DNA from: Muribaculaceae bacterium | GTDB lineage: Bacteria; Bacteroidota; Bacteroidia; Bacteroidales; Muribaculaceae | Assembly: GCA_023663365.1 (NCBI GenBank) | Contig: JAMPHP010000001.1 | Location: 1,464,189 to 1,528,188 of the forward strand | Reading direction: 5' to 3' | Length of the DNA: 64,000 nt | Part shown: in pieces, positions 18,624-27,827 of the stretch | Position numbering within the stretch: the stretch's first letter is position 1 | How the letters are laid out: each line of letters opens with the position of its first letter | Made by a program: the position numbers and the translations under genes | Notes under the pieces: generated by a model | What the model saw: only the letters and a program-made list of their open reading frames with translations | The model's database searches: none | What the model was told of the DNA's origin: nothing

Positions 18624-19783
18624 TTTGTGCTCTTGTTGTGTTCGACATTAGCCATTGCTTCCGAGAGCACGCCTTTAAGCTCGTCGTCGAAATCCACGCC
18701 TATGCGCGAGAGATAGAGCGCGGCGATGTCGAGGGGCGACTTCGCCCGCAACTGCTCTATCGACAGCCCTCTCTCGCGCTGCTCCAAGGCTGCTTTGCGG
18801 CGCTGTAGATTCACCAGACAGAAGCGCGCATCCTTGCCCTCGCACACCCGCACGGCGCGAGCACGGGCATCGGGCGGCAGGCTGCCGTCATCGGCCACAT
18901 TCAGCCTTATGTAGGCCGGGCGCTGTGGGTCGAAGGCCTCAAGCATGGCAAGAGCTTCGGGCCACGATGCGCTCCCGCTCGAGGGCAGTGTGACGAGCGG
19001 ACGGCTGCACGGCAGCTCCACAAACTCTATCGAGGGCTCGGCTCCGTGGGCGTCGATGCTCACCTCGAGCATACCGTGAACACGGTCGTCGTCGAAACTC
19101 ACCGCCAGCGGTGCTCCCGAGTAGCGGCCACGCGGGCCGGCAGGCTGCATCCTGTGTATATGCCCCAGGGCGAGATAGTCGAAGCCCGAGCCGAATGTAT
19201 CGAGCCCCATGCACTCCACATTGCCTATGAGCCTACCGTCGGCCGAAGTCTGCGCTCCGCCGTCGCTGCCACCCACAGCAGCATGTGCCATCAGCACCAC
19301 CGGCAGTCCGTCGGCATTCCGGCTACCGACAGCATCGAGCAGGCTCTGGAAAAAGCCGTCGGGCAGGAAGCGGCGGTTGACGTAAGGCACCGCCACTATA
19401 AAGCCCTTGCCGGGCAGCTCCACGATATGCTTGCGCGGATCGTCGGCTTCGGCACGCGTGCCCACCATCTCCACATTTGCCAGCCTCCACACATCGGCCA
19501 TGGCATCGAGGCGCGAGGCGCTGTCGTGGTTTCCGGCGGTGAGCACCACCTTCACCCCGGGGCACCGGCGGTAAATATCCATCAAAGCCCTCCCGAGCAT
19601 CGCCTGTGACGCGGCAGAGGGCTGTGCCGTGTCGAAAATATCGCCGCACACCACAAGCGCGTCGGGACGGCGGCGGTCGACCTCATCAACGATAGCGGAT
19701 AGCAGTGCCTCCTGCTCTTCGGCGCGGTCGTAGCCATAGAGCAGATGGCCGAGGTGCCAGTCGGCAGTATGCAGTATCTTCAT
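18620..19783 (-). CDS. sbcD: Exonuclease subunit SbcD
   Basis: 387 residues. All Mre11-type metallophosphoesterase motifs are present: ADWHLGH (residues 7-13), GDIFD, GNHDS, MAHAAVG and LGHIHR. It is the nuclease partner of the adjacent SbcC. Its start shares one base with the stop of the upstream glycosyltransferase gene, so it belongs to a long minus-strand operon. Confidence 0.95.
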   Translation of the reverse strand: MKILHTADWHLGHLLYGYDRAEEQEALLSAIVDEVDRRRPDALVVCGDIFDTAQPSAASQAMLGRALMDIYRRCPGVKVVLTAGNHDSASRLDAMADVWRLANVEMVGTRAEADDPRKHIVELPGKGFIVAVPYVNRRFLPDGFFQSLLDAVGSRNADGLPVVLMAHAAVGGSDGGAQTSADGRLIGNVECMGLDTFGSGFDYLALGHIHRMQPAGPRGRYSGAPLAVSFDDDRVHGMLEVSIDAHGAEPSIEFVELPCSRPLVTLPSSGSASWPEALAMLEAFDPQRPAYIRLNVADDGSLPPDARARAVRVCEGKDARFCLVNLQRRKAALEQRERGLSIEQLRAKSPLDIAALYLSRIGVDFDDELKGVLSEAMANVEHNKSTK

Positions 19784-20535
19784 CAGAACCAGCGTTTATG
19801 CTTACGGTAAAAATAGAACAGCCCCGCGGCGTGCCTGCGTGCCGCCGCCGAGAAAAGGCGGCGCGAGGTAGCGCGCTGCCAGTCGTGCACGATGGTGAGG
19901 CGCGGATAGTAGACCACCTTCAGCCCCTGCCTGCGCACGGCCATGCAGAAGTCGGCATCTTCCGGGCCGAAAAAAATATGCTCGTCAAGGCCGCCGGCAC
20001 GCTCGTAGACCTCGCGCGGAAACATCTGCGCGGCACCTATGAGGTAGAATGGCTCAAAAGGGGTGTCGGGGCGGTCGGCTTCCGGGGCCACATCGCGGCG
20101 TCGGCCGAGCACATTGCGCAGCTTGGTGCCGAGGCCGGGGTAGCCCTTGAAACTCGTCTGCACCTCGCCGTCGGGGCTTATCAGGCGCGGAGCCACAAGC
20201 CCCACCTCGGGGTGGCGGGTAAGGTATGCCGAGAGGCCGAAGATGGTGTCGGCGGCGGCAAGGGTGTCGTTGTCGAGTATCATCAGATGCTTGCCCGTGG
20301 CTTCGCGCAGGCCTGCATTACGGCCCGCCGCAACCCCCATATTGCTCGCCAGGCGCACTATGCGCACTGCCGGAAAAGCCTTGGCCACGGCCTCGGCGGT
20401 GCCGTCGGTCGAGCCGTTGTCCACAAGGATGAGCTCGCACACAGGCTCCACGAGGAAGTCGCGCAGCGAGGCCAGGCAGCGCAGTGTGAGCTCGCGCTGG
20501 TTGCAGGTGAGGATGACCAGACTGATGTTTTTCAA
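19783..20535 (-). CDS. Glycosyltransferase family 2
   Basis: 250 residues. The GT-A fold N-terminus is clear: SLVILTCNQRELT, VDNGSTDGT, AAGRNAGL and the metal-binding LDNDT. A second acidic motif FFGPEDADFC follows. It probably transfers a sugar to a cell-surface glycan; the acceptor is unknown. It lies one base from the radical-SAM gene upstream, so the two may work together on a surface lipid or polysaccharide. Confidence 0.88.
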   Translation of the reverse strand: MKNISLVILTCNQRELTLRCLASLRDFLVEPVCELILVDNGSTDGTAEAVAKAFPAVRIVRLASNMGVAAGRNAGLREATGKHLMILDNDTLAAADTIFGLSAYLTRHPEVGLVAPRLISPDGEVQTSFKGYPGLGTKLRNVLGRRRDVAPEADRPDTPFEPFYLIGAAQMFPREVYERAGGLDEHIFFGPEDADFCMAVRRQGLKVVYYPRLTIVHDWQRATSRRLFSAAARRHAAGLFYFYRKHKRWF

Positions 20536-20536
20536 A

Positions 20537-21979
20537 TCAACCGAACAGCTTAATCTTCAGCGCCTTCATGGCATGTCGGAGCTCCGAGAGGGAGCGGAAG
20601 CGGCCAAGCTGGCGGGCTATAAAACGGAACGAAAGGAAGTATCGCAGATTGTTGCGGAAGAGCAGCTGCTCCATCTCTTTGGCACTGAGGTGCGGCAGGT
20701 TGAGAATCGACTCGCGCTGCACATCGGTGGGCACGTAGTCGTCGGTAGCGAGCCAGCCGTTTTCCTTGCATATCTTATAGTACTCGGTGCCGGGGAAGGG
20801 CGACACGATGTTGAACATCACCTGGTCCACTCCGAGTTTCTTGGTCTCGCGAAGGGTGTGAAGCACCGTCTCGCGGGTCTCGAGCGGACTGCTGCCTATG
20901 AGCACATTGAGCTTGACTGGCACTTTGTACTTCTTGAGCAGCTCGATGGCGCGGTAGATGTCGGCGGCAGTCTCGCCCTTGCGGATATACTTGAGTATGC
21001 CTTCGTCGAACGACTCCACACCTATATCCACATAGCGGCAACCGCTCCGGCCAAGCATCTCGGCGATAGGCCCGGTGATGGCATCGGCGCGTGCCTGGCA
21101 GCCCCACACCATGCCGTAGCGGCGCATGATGTCGCAGATTGCGGCGGTGCGCTCCTCATTCCAGATGAAGTTGTCGTCCATAAAACCGATGGCTTTCACC
21201 CCTTGCGAGGCAAGCATCGCCACCTCGCGCTCCACATTCTCGGGAGAGCGGAAGCCTATGGTGGGCTTGCGCCCGTGCTCACGGTCGAACTCTATCTCGC
21301 GGGCGAAGGTCAGCGACGAGGGCACACAGTAGATGCAGCGGTAGGGGCAGTTGCGCGAAGTGATCATCGTCACGTAGGGCGTAGTCTTGAGCTTCGGGTT
21401 GTGATATACCGCATCGCCCAACAGATGGCGGGCGGCGAAAGGCAGCGCGTCGAGGTCCTTGATCAGCGGGCGCGGCGGATTGTTCACCACCTTGCCCTCG
21501 GCATCGAGCCACGACACTCCTTTGATATCGGCCACCGGAGCTCCGCTGCGGAAAGCCTCGATGAGCTCCTGCACGGTAGCCTCGGGCTCGCCGCGCACCA
21601 CAAATACATTGGCATCGGGCAGGCAGCGCTTGATGAAGTGCGTGGGGCCGGGGCCCATGAGCACGATCTTCACCTCGGGCCTGTGGCGGCGTATCACCTC
21701 GATGGCCGAGAGGTCGGTGGTGATGGAGAGATTGACGCACCAGATGAGATAGACATCGCTGTCGTCGCCGGCGAAAAAGCCTGCGAACTGCTCCGGGGTG
21801 GTGCTGTGATATACGAAATCGCGGTACCGCACTTCATCGGCCTTATTCTGCTCAAGCACGGCGGCCACGCTGAGCTCATAGATATTGGGCGCCAGATACA
21901 CCACACGTGTGCAGCCGGCAGTACGCTCGGCGGGCTGCTTGTGGTCGAAGCACGGGGGTACGATAAATGTAAGTTTCAT
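20537..21979 (-). CDS. B12-binding-domain radical SAM protein
   Basis: 480 residues. An N-terminal Rossmann-like cobalamin-binding domain (about 1-160, with MGPGPTHFIK) precedes a radical-SAM core with the cluster motif CPYRCIYC near residue 205 (CxxxCxxC). Members often methylate or rearrange unactivated carbons of lipids, hopanoids or natural products; the substrate here cannot be read from sequence. It is co-directional with GT2, sbcDC and the methyltransferase, 23 bases from the latter. Confidence 0.88.
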   Translation of the reverse strand: MKLTFIVPPCFDHKQPAERTAGCTRVVYLAPNIYELSVAAVLEQNKADEVRYRDFVYHSTTPEQFAGFFAGDDSDVYLIWCVNLSITTDLSAIEVIRRHRPEVKIVLMGPGPTHFIKRCLPDANVFVVRGEPEATVQELIEAFRSGAPVADIKGVSWLDAEGKVVNNPPRPLIKDLDALPFAARHLLGDAVYHNPKLKTTPYVTMITSRNCPYRCIYCVPSSLTFAREIEFDREHGRKPTIGFRSPENVEREVAMLASQGVKAIGFMDDNFIWNEERTAAICDIMRRYGMVWGCQARADAITGPIAEMLGRSGCRYVDIGVESFDEGILKYIRKGETAADIYRAIELLKKYKVPVKLNVLIGSSPLETRETVLHTLRETKKLGVDQVMFNIVSPFPGTEYYKICKENGWLATDDYVPTDVQRESILNLPHLSAKEMEQLLFRNNLRYFLSFRFIARQLGRFRSLSELRHAMKALKIKLFG

Positions 21980-22002
21980 TTCAGATGCTGGTTTGTCTAA
22001 AA

Positions 22003-23442
22003 CTATAACGCGCCGTCGGCAGTCATATTGCGCTTGGCGAGCATATAGTTGATGTATAGCTCAAGGTCCTTTGAGCTGAAGGTGTAGTAGCCCCCGCTCT
22101 TGTATTTCTTAAGGGCAGCCACATAGGCGATAAAATCATCGGAGAGAATAATGGAAGCAATGCTCCCGAAGGGCTCGTCGGTGAGGATGTAGAGGCCGCT
22201 GTAGACGCCTGAGCCTGCGGGCACGGCACTGAGCTTTATGCTTGCCACATCGCGCACACAGGTGTTGACGGCGATTTTCGGGCGGCACACATCGCGTAGT
22301 GCCTGCGTGCGCCCGTAGAGGTGCCAGCGCCCGGCCTCCGCCTCGGTGCACCCTTTCAGTAGCATGCTTTTGTGAGCCTCCAGATAAGCCGCCACTGCGG
22401 GCTCGGCGAAGACCTCGCTATCGGGCAGAGGGTCGCCGGCGGCATCGTAGGGGTAAAAGGCGCGGCTCCACCGACCTGTCGAGGCCTTGAGCACAGGTAT
22501 GGTGAAATCGTCGAAAGGCAGGTCGGAGCCTATAAACACGCTGTCGGCAAGTGTGGCAAAACCATTCTTCACCACGGCAGCACGAGGCACTGCCGCCATG
22601 GCCATCCGCCGCATATTTTCACGCGTGATTGTATCGGCAAGGATAAAACCGGCCTTGACGGCTTCGGCCTCGAAAGGTATGCGTCCCACCAAAGCCTTGC
22701 CCGAGCTATCGGGGAGGTAGCGGTGGCAGTCGAAGGCGTCGGCTCTGCGCCCCTTGCGGAAGAGCGCTATCATGGTGTAGGTGGTGGCCTTGAAGGGCTG
22801 GAAGTGGCCAAGGTCAATCACCGACACCAGATTGCGGTGCTCCACAATATACTCGCGCATACGGCTGCCGGCAAGGCTCGATGTCCACGACCCCGGCGCT
22901 ATATAGCACAAGGTGCCTCCGGGAGCGAGCATACGCAGGCCTATTTCATAGAACACGAGGTAGAGATCCGTCATGCCGCCGGTGCCGAAGCGGAAGCGCT
23001 TCACGGCCTCGAAACTGGCGTCGAGATTGTGCACCCGCACGTAGGGCGGATTTCCGACCACGAAGTCCATGCGCCCGTCGAAGCGGGTCACGGCCAAGGC
23101 ATCGGTGCAACACACGTCGAAGTGCACGGGGGCAATGCCGAGAGCGGCACAGCACGCGGCGAGCTTCGCCAGGCAGTTGCTGTAAGCCTCAGGGTCGAGC
23201 TCTATGCCATGGATATAGTGCTCGAGCTCACGCCCGACACCATCGAGCGTGCCTTTGCGGCTGCGGTATGCGGCACAGTAGCGCTCCACCACACGGCAGA
23301 GGAAAGCACCGTCGCCGCATGAGTTGTCGATGCAGTGCCGGCCAAGCACAGCCTCGCCGCGGTAGCCGGCCTCATCGAGGATGAAGTCAACGAGATATGC
23401 GGGGGTGAACACCTGCCCGCTATGCTTCACCGCGTCAGCCAT
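22003..23442 (-). CDS. Eco57I/TaqI-type N6-adenine DNA methyltransferase, orphan
   Basis: 479 residues. Motif X-like QVFTPAYLVDFIL starts the protein, followed by the SAM-binding motif I region DNSCGDGAFL (about residue 43) and the catalytic NPPYVRV (about 130), all typical of gamma-class N6-adenine methylases. The C-terminal half resembles a TaqI/Eco57I target-recognition region. No restriction nuclease domain is fused and none is encoded nearby. It shares a base with the sulfatase stop. The likely role is an orphan methylase in host regulation or a remnant of a restriction system. Confidence 0.85.
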   Translation of the reverse strand: MADAVKHSGQVFTPAYLVDFILDEAGYRGEAVLGRHCIDNSCGDGAFLCRVVERYCAAYRSRKGTLDGVGRELEHYIHGIELDPEAYSNCLAKLAACCAALGIAPVHFDVCCTDALAVTRFDGRMDFVVGNPPYVRVHNLDASFEAVKRFRFGTGGMTDLYLVFYEIGLRMLAPGGTLCYIAPGSWTSSLAGSRMREYIVEHRNLVSVIDLGHFQPFKATTYTMIALFRKGRRADAFDCHRYLPDSSGKALVGRIPFEAEAVKAGFILADTITRENMRRMAMAAVPRAAVVKNGFATLADSVFIGSDLPFDDFTIPVLKASTGRWSRAFYPYDAAGDPLPDSEVFAEPAVAAYLEAHKSMLLKGCTEAEAGRWHLYGRTQALRDVCRPKIAVNTCVRDVASIKLSAVPAGSGVYSGLYILTDEPFGSIASIILSDDFIAYVAALKKYKSGGYYTFSSKDLELYINYMLAKRNMTADGAL

Positions 23443-24965
23443 CAGAGCTTAGGCAGGGTCACTGAGAAGTGCGGCGACGGCCTGTGTTCGCGAAGTATTA
23501 TCTCCACCATCTCCTTCACTTTGGCGGGGTGGAGGGCGGCAACGTCGGTATCCTCATGAATGTCGCTGTCGAGATTATAGAGCTCAGGCACGCCCTTCTT
23601 CACTATGAGTTTCCACGGCCCTTGACGCAGAGCCATCTGGTCGGTCTCGTCGAACTCCCAGTAGAGAAAGTCGTGCTCTTTCTGCCCTTCCTTGCCGAGC
23701 AGCTCGGGCACGAAAGAGATGCCGTCGAAGGTATCGCCGCCCTCAATTTCGGGCGAAGCGTAGCGCGCAGCCACATCGTCGATGCCGAGCAGGGCTGCGA
23801 AGGTAGGCATCACATCGTAGAAGGCGAGGATGTGGTCGCTGCGCCGGCCTTCGGGTACTTTTCCGGGCCAGCTCGCTATGAAGGGCACACGGATGCCGCC
23901 CTCGTGGCACTGACGCTTAAGGCCTCGGAGCTTGCCGTCGCGGCCGAAGAAAGCCGGGTCGGCACCACCCTCCTCGTGAGGGCCGTTGTCGCTGGTAAAC
24001 ACCACCAAAGTATTATCGTAGAGTCCTTTTTCCTTGAGCTTGGCCACGACCTCGCCCACATAGGCATCGAGGCGCGTGATCATGGCGGCGAACTGCGCAT
24101 GCGTGTGCTCGGTGGCATTGTAGCGCCCGGGCTCGTAACCGCCCCATGTGCGGTCTTTGTGGAAGCGCTTTTTGTACTTTTCCACAATAGTATCCTGCGG
24201 CTGATAGAGCTCGGCGTGCGGCAGCGTGTAGGTGAGCAGGCCGAAGAAAGGCTCGTCGGCGCGGCGGCTGTCGAGCCAATCGAGAGCCGCGCGATGGATG
24301 AGGTCGGCCGAGTACTGCGTGCGTCGGCGGTAGTCGGGGCCGTACATCGGATGCTCTATATTCTCCTCAAGCACCACTCGCACGGTGGCCGTGTCGCCGG
24401 CAGACTTAGAGTAGCGGTTGAGGAAGTTGGGATAGTAGAGATGCGCCTGGAACTGACATATATATCCGAAGAACTCATCGATGCCGCGGGTCTCGGGCAC
24501 CGACACCGAGCCCTCGTAGCCACCGGCCCACTTGCCGAACATACCCGTGGCATAGCCGTGTTCCTTCATGATTTCGGGAAGTATCACGTGGCGCGGATCG
24601 TAGGGATGCTGACCGGCAAGTGCGTAGTCGATATTATCGCCATAGCGCACAGTGGGTGCATTCTTCCAATACTCCTTGTTGCCCCTCACCTCGCAGTGGC
24701 CCGAGTGCTGCCCTGTCATGAGCGAGGCCCGCGATGGTGCGCTCACGGGGCTACCTGCGTAGGCCTGGGTAAAGAGAGTACCACGTGCGGCAAGGCTGTC
24801 GATATTGGGTGTGTCGATGTAGGGCTGACCGTAGCAGGCAAGGTCGCCGTAGCCCATGTCGTCGCACATTATGAAGAGTATGTTGGGCTGCTTGGCAGCC
24901 ATGGCAGGCAGCACTCCGAGGGCGGCGAGGCCCGAGGCTATCACAGTGTTAAAAGGACATTTCAT
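23442..24965 (-). CDS. Sulfatase, serine-type, exported
   Basis: 507 residues from the ATG at 24965. A GTG at 24983 is possible, but the ATG gives a better signal peptide (MKCPFNTV...LPAMA) and sits 4 bases after the upstream stop. The metal-binding NILFIMCDDMGYGD and the sulfatase signature SAPSRASLMTG are present. Ser75 is the residue converted to formylglycine by an anaerobic maturase (serine-type). It probably removes sulfate from host glycans or mucins in the periplasm. No maturase is in the window. N-terminal features favour the S1 family; the subfamily was not determined. Confidence 0.92.
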   Translation of the reverse strand: MKCPFNTVIASGLAALGVLPAMAAKQPNILFIMCDDMGYGDLACYGQPYIDTPNIDSLAARGTLFTQAYAGSPVSAPSRASLMTGQHSGHCEVRGNKEYWKNAPTVRYGDNIDYALAGQHPYDPRHVILPEIMKEHGYATGMFGKWAGGYEGSVSVPETRGIDEFFGYICQFQAHLYYPNFLNRYSKSAGDTATVRVVLEENIEHPMYGPDYRRRTQYSADLIHRAALDWLDSRRADEPFFGLLTYTLPHAELYQPQDTIVEKYKKRFHKDRTWGGYEPGRYNATEHTHAQFAAMITRLDAYVGEVVAKLKEKGLYDNTLVVFTSDNGPHEEGGADPAFFGRDGKLRGLKRQCHEGGIRVPFIASWPGKVPEGRRSDHILAFYDVMPTFAALLGIDDVAARYASPEIEGGDTFDGISFVPELLGKEGQKEHDFLYWEFDETDQMALRQGPWKLIVKKGVPELYNLDSDIHEDTDVAALHPAKVKEMVEIILREHRPSPHFSVTLPKL

Positions 24966-24969
24966 GGTT

Positions 24970-26820
24970 TTAAGCTTTAGCACACTTCACCACCTTCATG
25001 CCGCAGCGGGCGCAGTCGAAGTCGAGGCGGTAAGTGCCCGAGGGATTTGTAAGAAACAGAGGCGTGGGGAGCTTGGATGCACCCTTCTCGCGCAGGCATG
25101 CACCGAGCTCGCGGCGGATACAGTAGCGGGTTGTCATCACCGTGACTTCGCCCTGCACACGCCCTTGCAGCTCTATGGCGCTTTCGGCCACAGCAGCTCC
25201 GGCACGCTCATAAAGGCGGCGTGCGAGGCTGTTGGCCACATTGTCGTGATAGGTCAGAGCTTTGCCCGCGAGTGTCAGCTCTTCGGGCTTCGCCGCAGCA
25301 CGAGGCTTGCGGGCGTAGGTAGAGGCGGCCACGGCATCGAGAGCCTGCACGAGCCTGCGACGCCCGTCGGCAAGCACGGAAGCCGCCACGAAGCGTGAGC
25401 CAAGGCCATCGGCGAGGGTGCCGAGGGTGTAGATGGTATCGCCCAACTTTGCCATGGTGCGCTGCCGGGCGGCTGTCTGGTCGGTCTTTGCCACATCGGC
25501 AGGGCTCTCCACCACAACCGTGGCCGAGCACCCGCGCTCATCGTGTGCCGCGAGCGATATGCGGCTGTCGTCGACGGCGGCAAGCTCGATGTCAAGGGCT
25601 ATCGTGCGGGAGCAGCCCGCATCGGGGCGGTCGAGACTGTCGAAGAACTCCTTGTCGGCATTTCGGTAGAGCTTCATACCGGGCTTGAGCCCTTCGAGGG
25701 GCGTTGCCGGATAGAGAGCGGCACCCTCTACCTTATTGAGTCTAAATCCGCAGAAGTGGCCGCGGCTGTCGAAGTAGCCCAGACCGTCGCCATTGGCAAG
25801 TGTCTCGCTGAGGCGAGTGCCGAAACTACGACGTCGGCTGTCGTATGCCGTCGAAACTTCGCCCACCGGCATACCGGCCCACTTGGGAGTGTCGAGCGAT
25901 GCCATCGAGCGCTCGACCTTGCCACGGAGGAAGTACGATGTGTAGCCGCGGTTGAACGTGCGCCGCAGGTCGGGCGTGAAGCCGCATGTGCTGCGGCCTG
26001 CCGACGAGCGGCAGTACTGGTCGGGAGCCGCGGCAACAACGGCATCGAGAGCGCGTGAGTAGGCCGCGGTGACGTTTGCCACATAGCGGGCATCCTTGAG
26101 GCGACCTTCGATTTTGAACGACGATGCCCCGGCCTCGACCATATCGGCGAGGTTGTCGATCTGCTTGAGATCCTTGAGCGACAGATAGTGACGCTCCGGC
26201 GCCACGTCGTGCCCCGAGGCATCGACGAGCCTATACGGCAGCCGGCACATCTGCGGGCACACGCCGCGGTTTGCGCTGCGGCCCATAGCCACGCATCCTG
26301 CCTGGCAATCGCCGCTGTAGCTCACGCATAGGGCACCATGCACGAATACTTCCACGGGCACCCCGGCAGCTTCGCGCACGGCCTTGATCTCGGAGAGCGT
26401 AAACTCTCGCGGAAGCACCAGCTGCGAGAAGCCGGCGGCGGCGAGGAAGCGCGCCTTTTCGGGCGTGCGGATGTCGCACTGCGTGCTGGCATGGAGCTCT
26501 ATAGGCGGCAGCTCCATCTCAAGATATGCCATATCCTGCACGATGAGAGCGTCGACCCCGGCACGCCACAGGCTCCACACGAGCTCGCGGGCCTGCTCGA
26601 GCTCGCTGTCGAAGAGGATAGTGTTCATGGTCACGTAGACCCGCGCACGGTAGCGGTGCGCGAAGTCGCACAGCCCTTTGATTGACTCCACATCGTTTCC
26701 GGCGGCGGCACGGGCACCGAAAGCGGGTGCACCGATATACACCGCATCGGCACCGGCAAGGATGGCGGCGCGGCCTACGGCGGCATCGCGGGCGGGCGAG
26801 AGTAGTTCAAGAGTGCGCAT
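24970..26820 (-). CDS. U32 family peptidase, RlhA/YdcP-like
   Basis: 616 residues from MRTLELLSPARD (start 26820); upstream in-frame codons overlap the preceding gene and are less likely. The U32 fold begins LLSPARDAAVGRAAILAGADAVYIGAPAFGAR. The Cys cluster lies in SGDCQAGC...GVCPQMC. The length with a C-terminal extension resembles E. coli RlhA (YdcP), which makes 5-hydroxycytidine in 23S rRNA, rather than short PrtC-type proteins. The stated family name peptidase is historical. A CARCGMKVVKC motif at the extreme C-terminus is an extra possible metal site. Confidence 0.85.
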   Translation of the reverse strand: MRTLELLSPARDAAVGRAAILAGADAVYIGAPAFGARAAAGNDVESIKGLCDFAHRYRARVYVTMNTILFDSELEQARELVWSLWRAGVDALIVQDMAYLEMELPPIELHASTQCDIRTPEKARFLAAAGFSQLVLPREFTLSEIKAVREAAGVPVEVFVHGALCVSYSGDCQAGCVAMGRSANRGVCPQMCRLPYRLVDASGHDVAPERHYLSLKDLKQIDNLADMVEAGASSFKIEGRLKDARYVANVTAAYSRALDAVVAAAPDQYCRSSAGRSTCGFTPDLRRTFNRGYTSYFLRGKVERSMASLDTPKWAGMPVGEVSTAYDSRRRSFGTRLSETLANGDGLGYFDSRGHFCGFRLNKVEGAALYPATPLEGLKPGMKLYRNADKEFFDSLDRPDAGCSRTIALDIELAAVDDSRISLAAHDERGCSATVVVESPADVAKTDQTAARQRTMAKLGDTIYTLGTLADGLGSRFVAASVLADGRRRLVQALDAVAASTYARKPRAAAKPEELTLAGKALTYHDNVANSLARRLYERAGAAVAESAIELQGRVQGEVTVMTTRYCIRRELGACLREKGASKLPTPLFLTNPSGTYRLDFDCARCGMKVVKCAKA

Positions 26821-27631
26821 ATCCCAGCTTGTCAAGGATTTGGAAGGCATCACCCCGGGAGGCTTCGATACGGTCCGGGCGGTGCGCGTCGCTGTTTACG
26901 AGGATGGGTACACCTGCCTCCACGAGGCGCGGCAGGTAGTGCTCACCGGGGAAAAAGCGGCCATGCTCGGCACGGGCCTTGGTATTGAGCTCGATGGTGA
27001 GGCCGCGCTCTATGATGAGGTCGATGAGCCCCTCCACGAGGCCGCGGTAGTGGCTGCCGTCTTCTATGCCGGGAGCGTAGTACGAGGCGTTCTGCCCGAT
27101 TTTGTCGAAATGGCCGAGGATGTCGAAACCACCGGCCTCTATCATCTCGCGTGAGCGGGTGTAGAATGTATCGACCACGTAGTCGATATCGCCACGGAAG
27201 TGGTCGGCCATACGGCGGCGGAAGGAGTCGAAGTGGCCGTCGATGTCAACAGGCTCACCGTCGAACGATGGTATGAAGTGCACCGAACCTATCACATAGT
27301 CGAGCGGCAAGTCTTTAAAATAAGATGCCGACGGCCCCCAGTCGGCCCCGAGATAGTCCACCTCCATACCTGTGTAGAAGCGGCAGGCGGCAAGCTCAGG
27401 CATCCCTTGCAGGCGCTTCACTTCGGCCAGGAAAGGCTCCACGCTGTCGAACGACATATTGCATGGCGAAGCTATGGGCACGGGGCTGTGCGGGGTGAAA
27501 CCGTAGTGACGCATACCGCAGGCCACGGCGGCGCGAGCCATTTCCTCCATGGGGGCACGGCCGTCGCAGTACTGCGTGTGGCTGTGAAAGTTATATTGTC
27601 GTGTTTCGGATAGTATTTCGTTGAAATTCAT
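26807..27631 (-). CDS. Histidinol-phosphatase-like PHP domain protein
   Basis: 274 residues. The PHP metal motifs are visible: FHSHTQYCDG (residues 15-24), GFTPHSP, YTGMEVDY, GSVHFIP and the late NSDAHRP. This matches HisJ/HisK-type histidinol phosphatases. No other his genes are nearby, so the physiological substrate is uncertain. Its 3' end overlaps the U32 gene by 14 bases. Its ATG lies inside the left arm of the 198-base inverted-repeat element. Confidence 0.88.
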   Translation of the reverse strand: MNFNEILSETRQYNFHSHTQYCDGRAPMEEMARAAVACGMRHYGFTPHSPVPIASPCNMSFDSVEPFLAEVKRLQGMPELAACRFYTGMEVDYLGADWGPSASYFKDLPLDYVIGSVHFIPSFDGEPVDIDGHFDSFRRRMADHFRGDIDYVVDTFYTRSREMIEAGGFDILGHFDKIGQNASYYAPGIEDGSHYRGLVEGLIDLIIERGLTIELNTKARAEHGRFFPGEHYLPRLVEAGVPILVNSDAHRPDRIEASRGDAFQILDKLGYAHS

Positions 27632-27827
27632 AAGTAAGTCGCAAAAATTAATTTATATCATACGGGGATGAATTTCGGAGCGATTTCTTTGCGAGGAAGA
27701 AGGAGTGTAGCGAGCTACACGACTGATGACGAGGAAAGAAAGCGCCCGAAATTCGCCCCGGAGGATATAAAGCACCTCTCGAATTACTAATGTTCATTAT
27801 GCGTATTAATTTTTAAGACTTACTTAT
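27630..27827. mobile_element. MITE-like 198-bp inverted-repeat element
   Basis: Terminal inverted repeats of 23 bases at 27630-27652 and 27805-27827 match at 21 positions. The interior folds again: GGGG.GAATTTCGG at about 27664 pairs with CCGAAATTCGCCCC at about 27747, and the centre is the perfect palindrome GTGTAGC-GA-GCTACAC (27715-27730). No protein is encoded. The ends touch the hisJ-like ATG on one side and the cstA stop on the other. It could be a non-autonomous transposable element or a large structured intergenic RNA. Confidence 0.7.
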
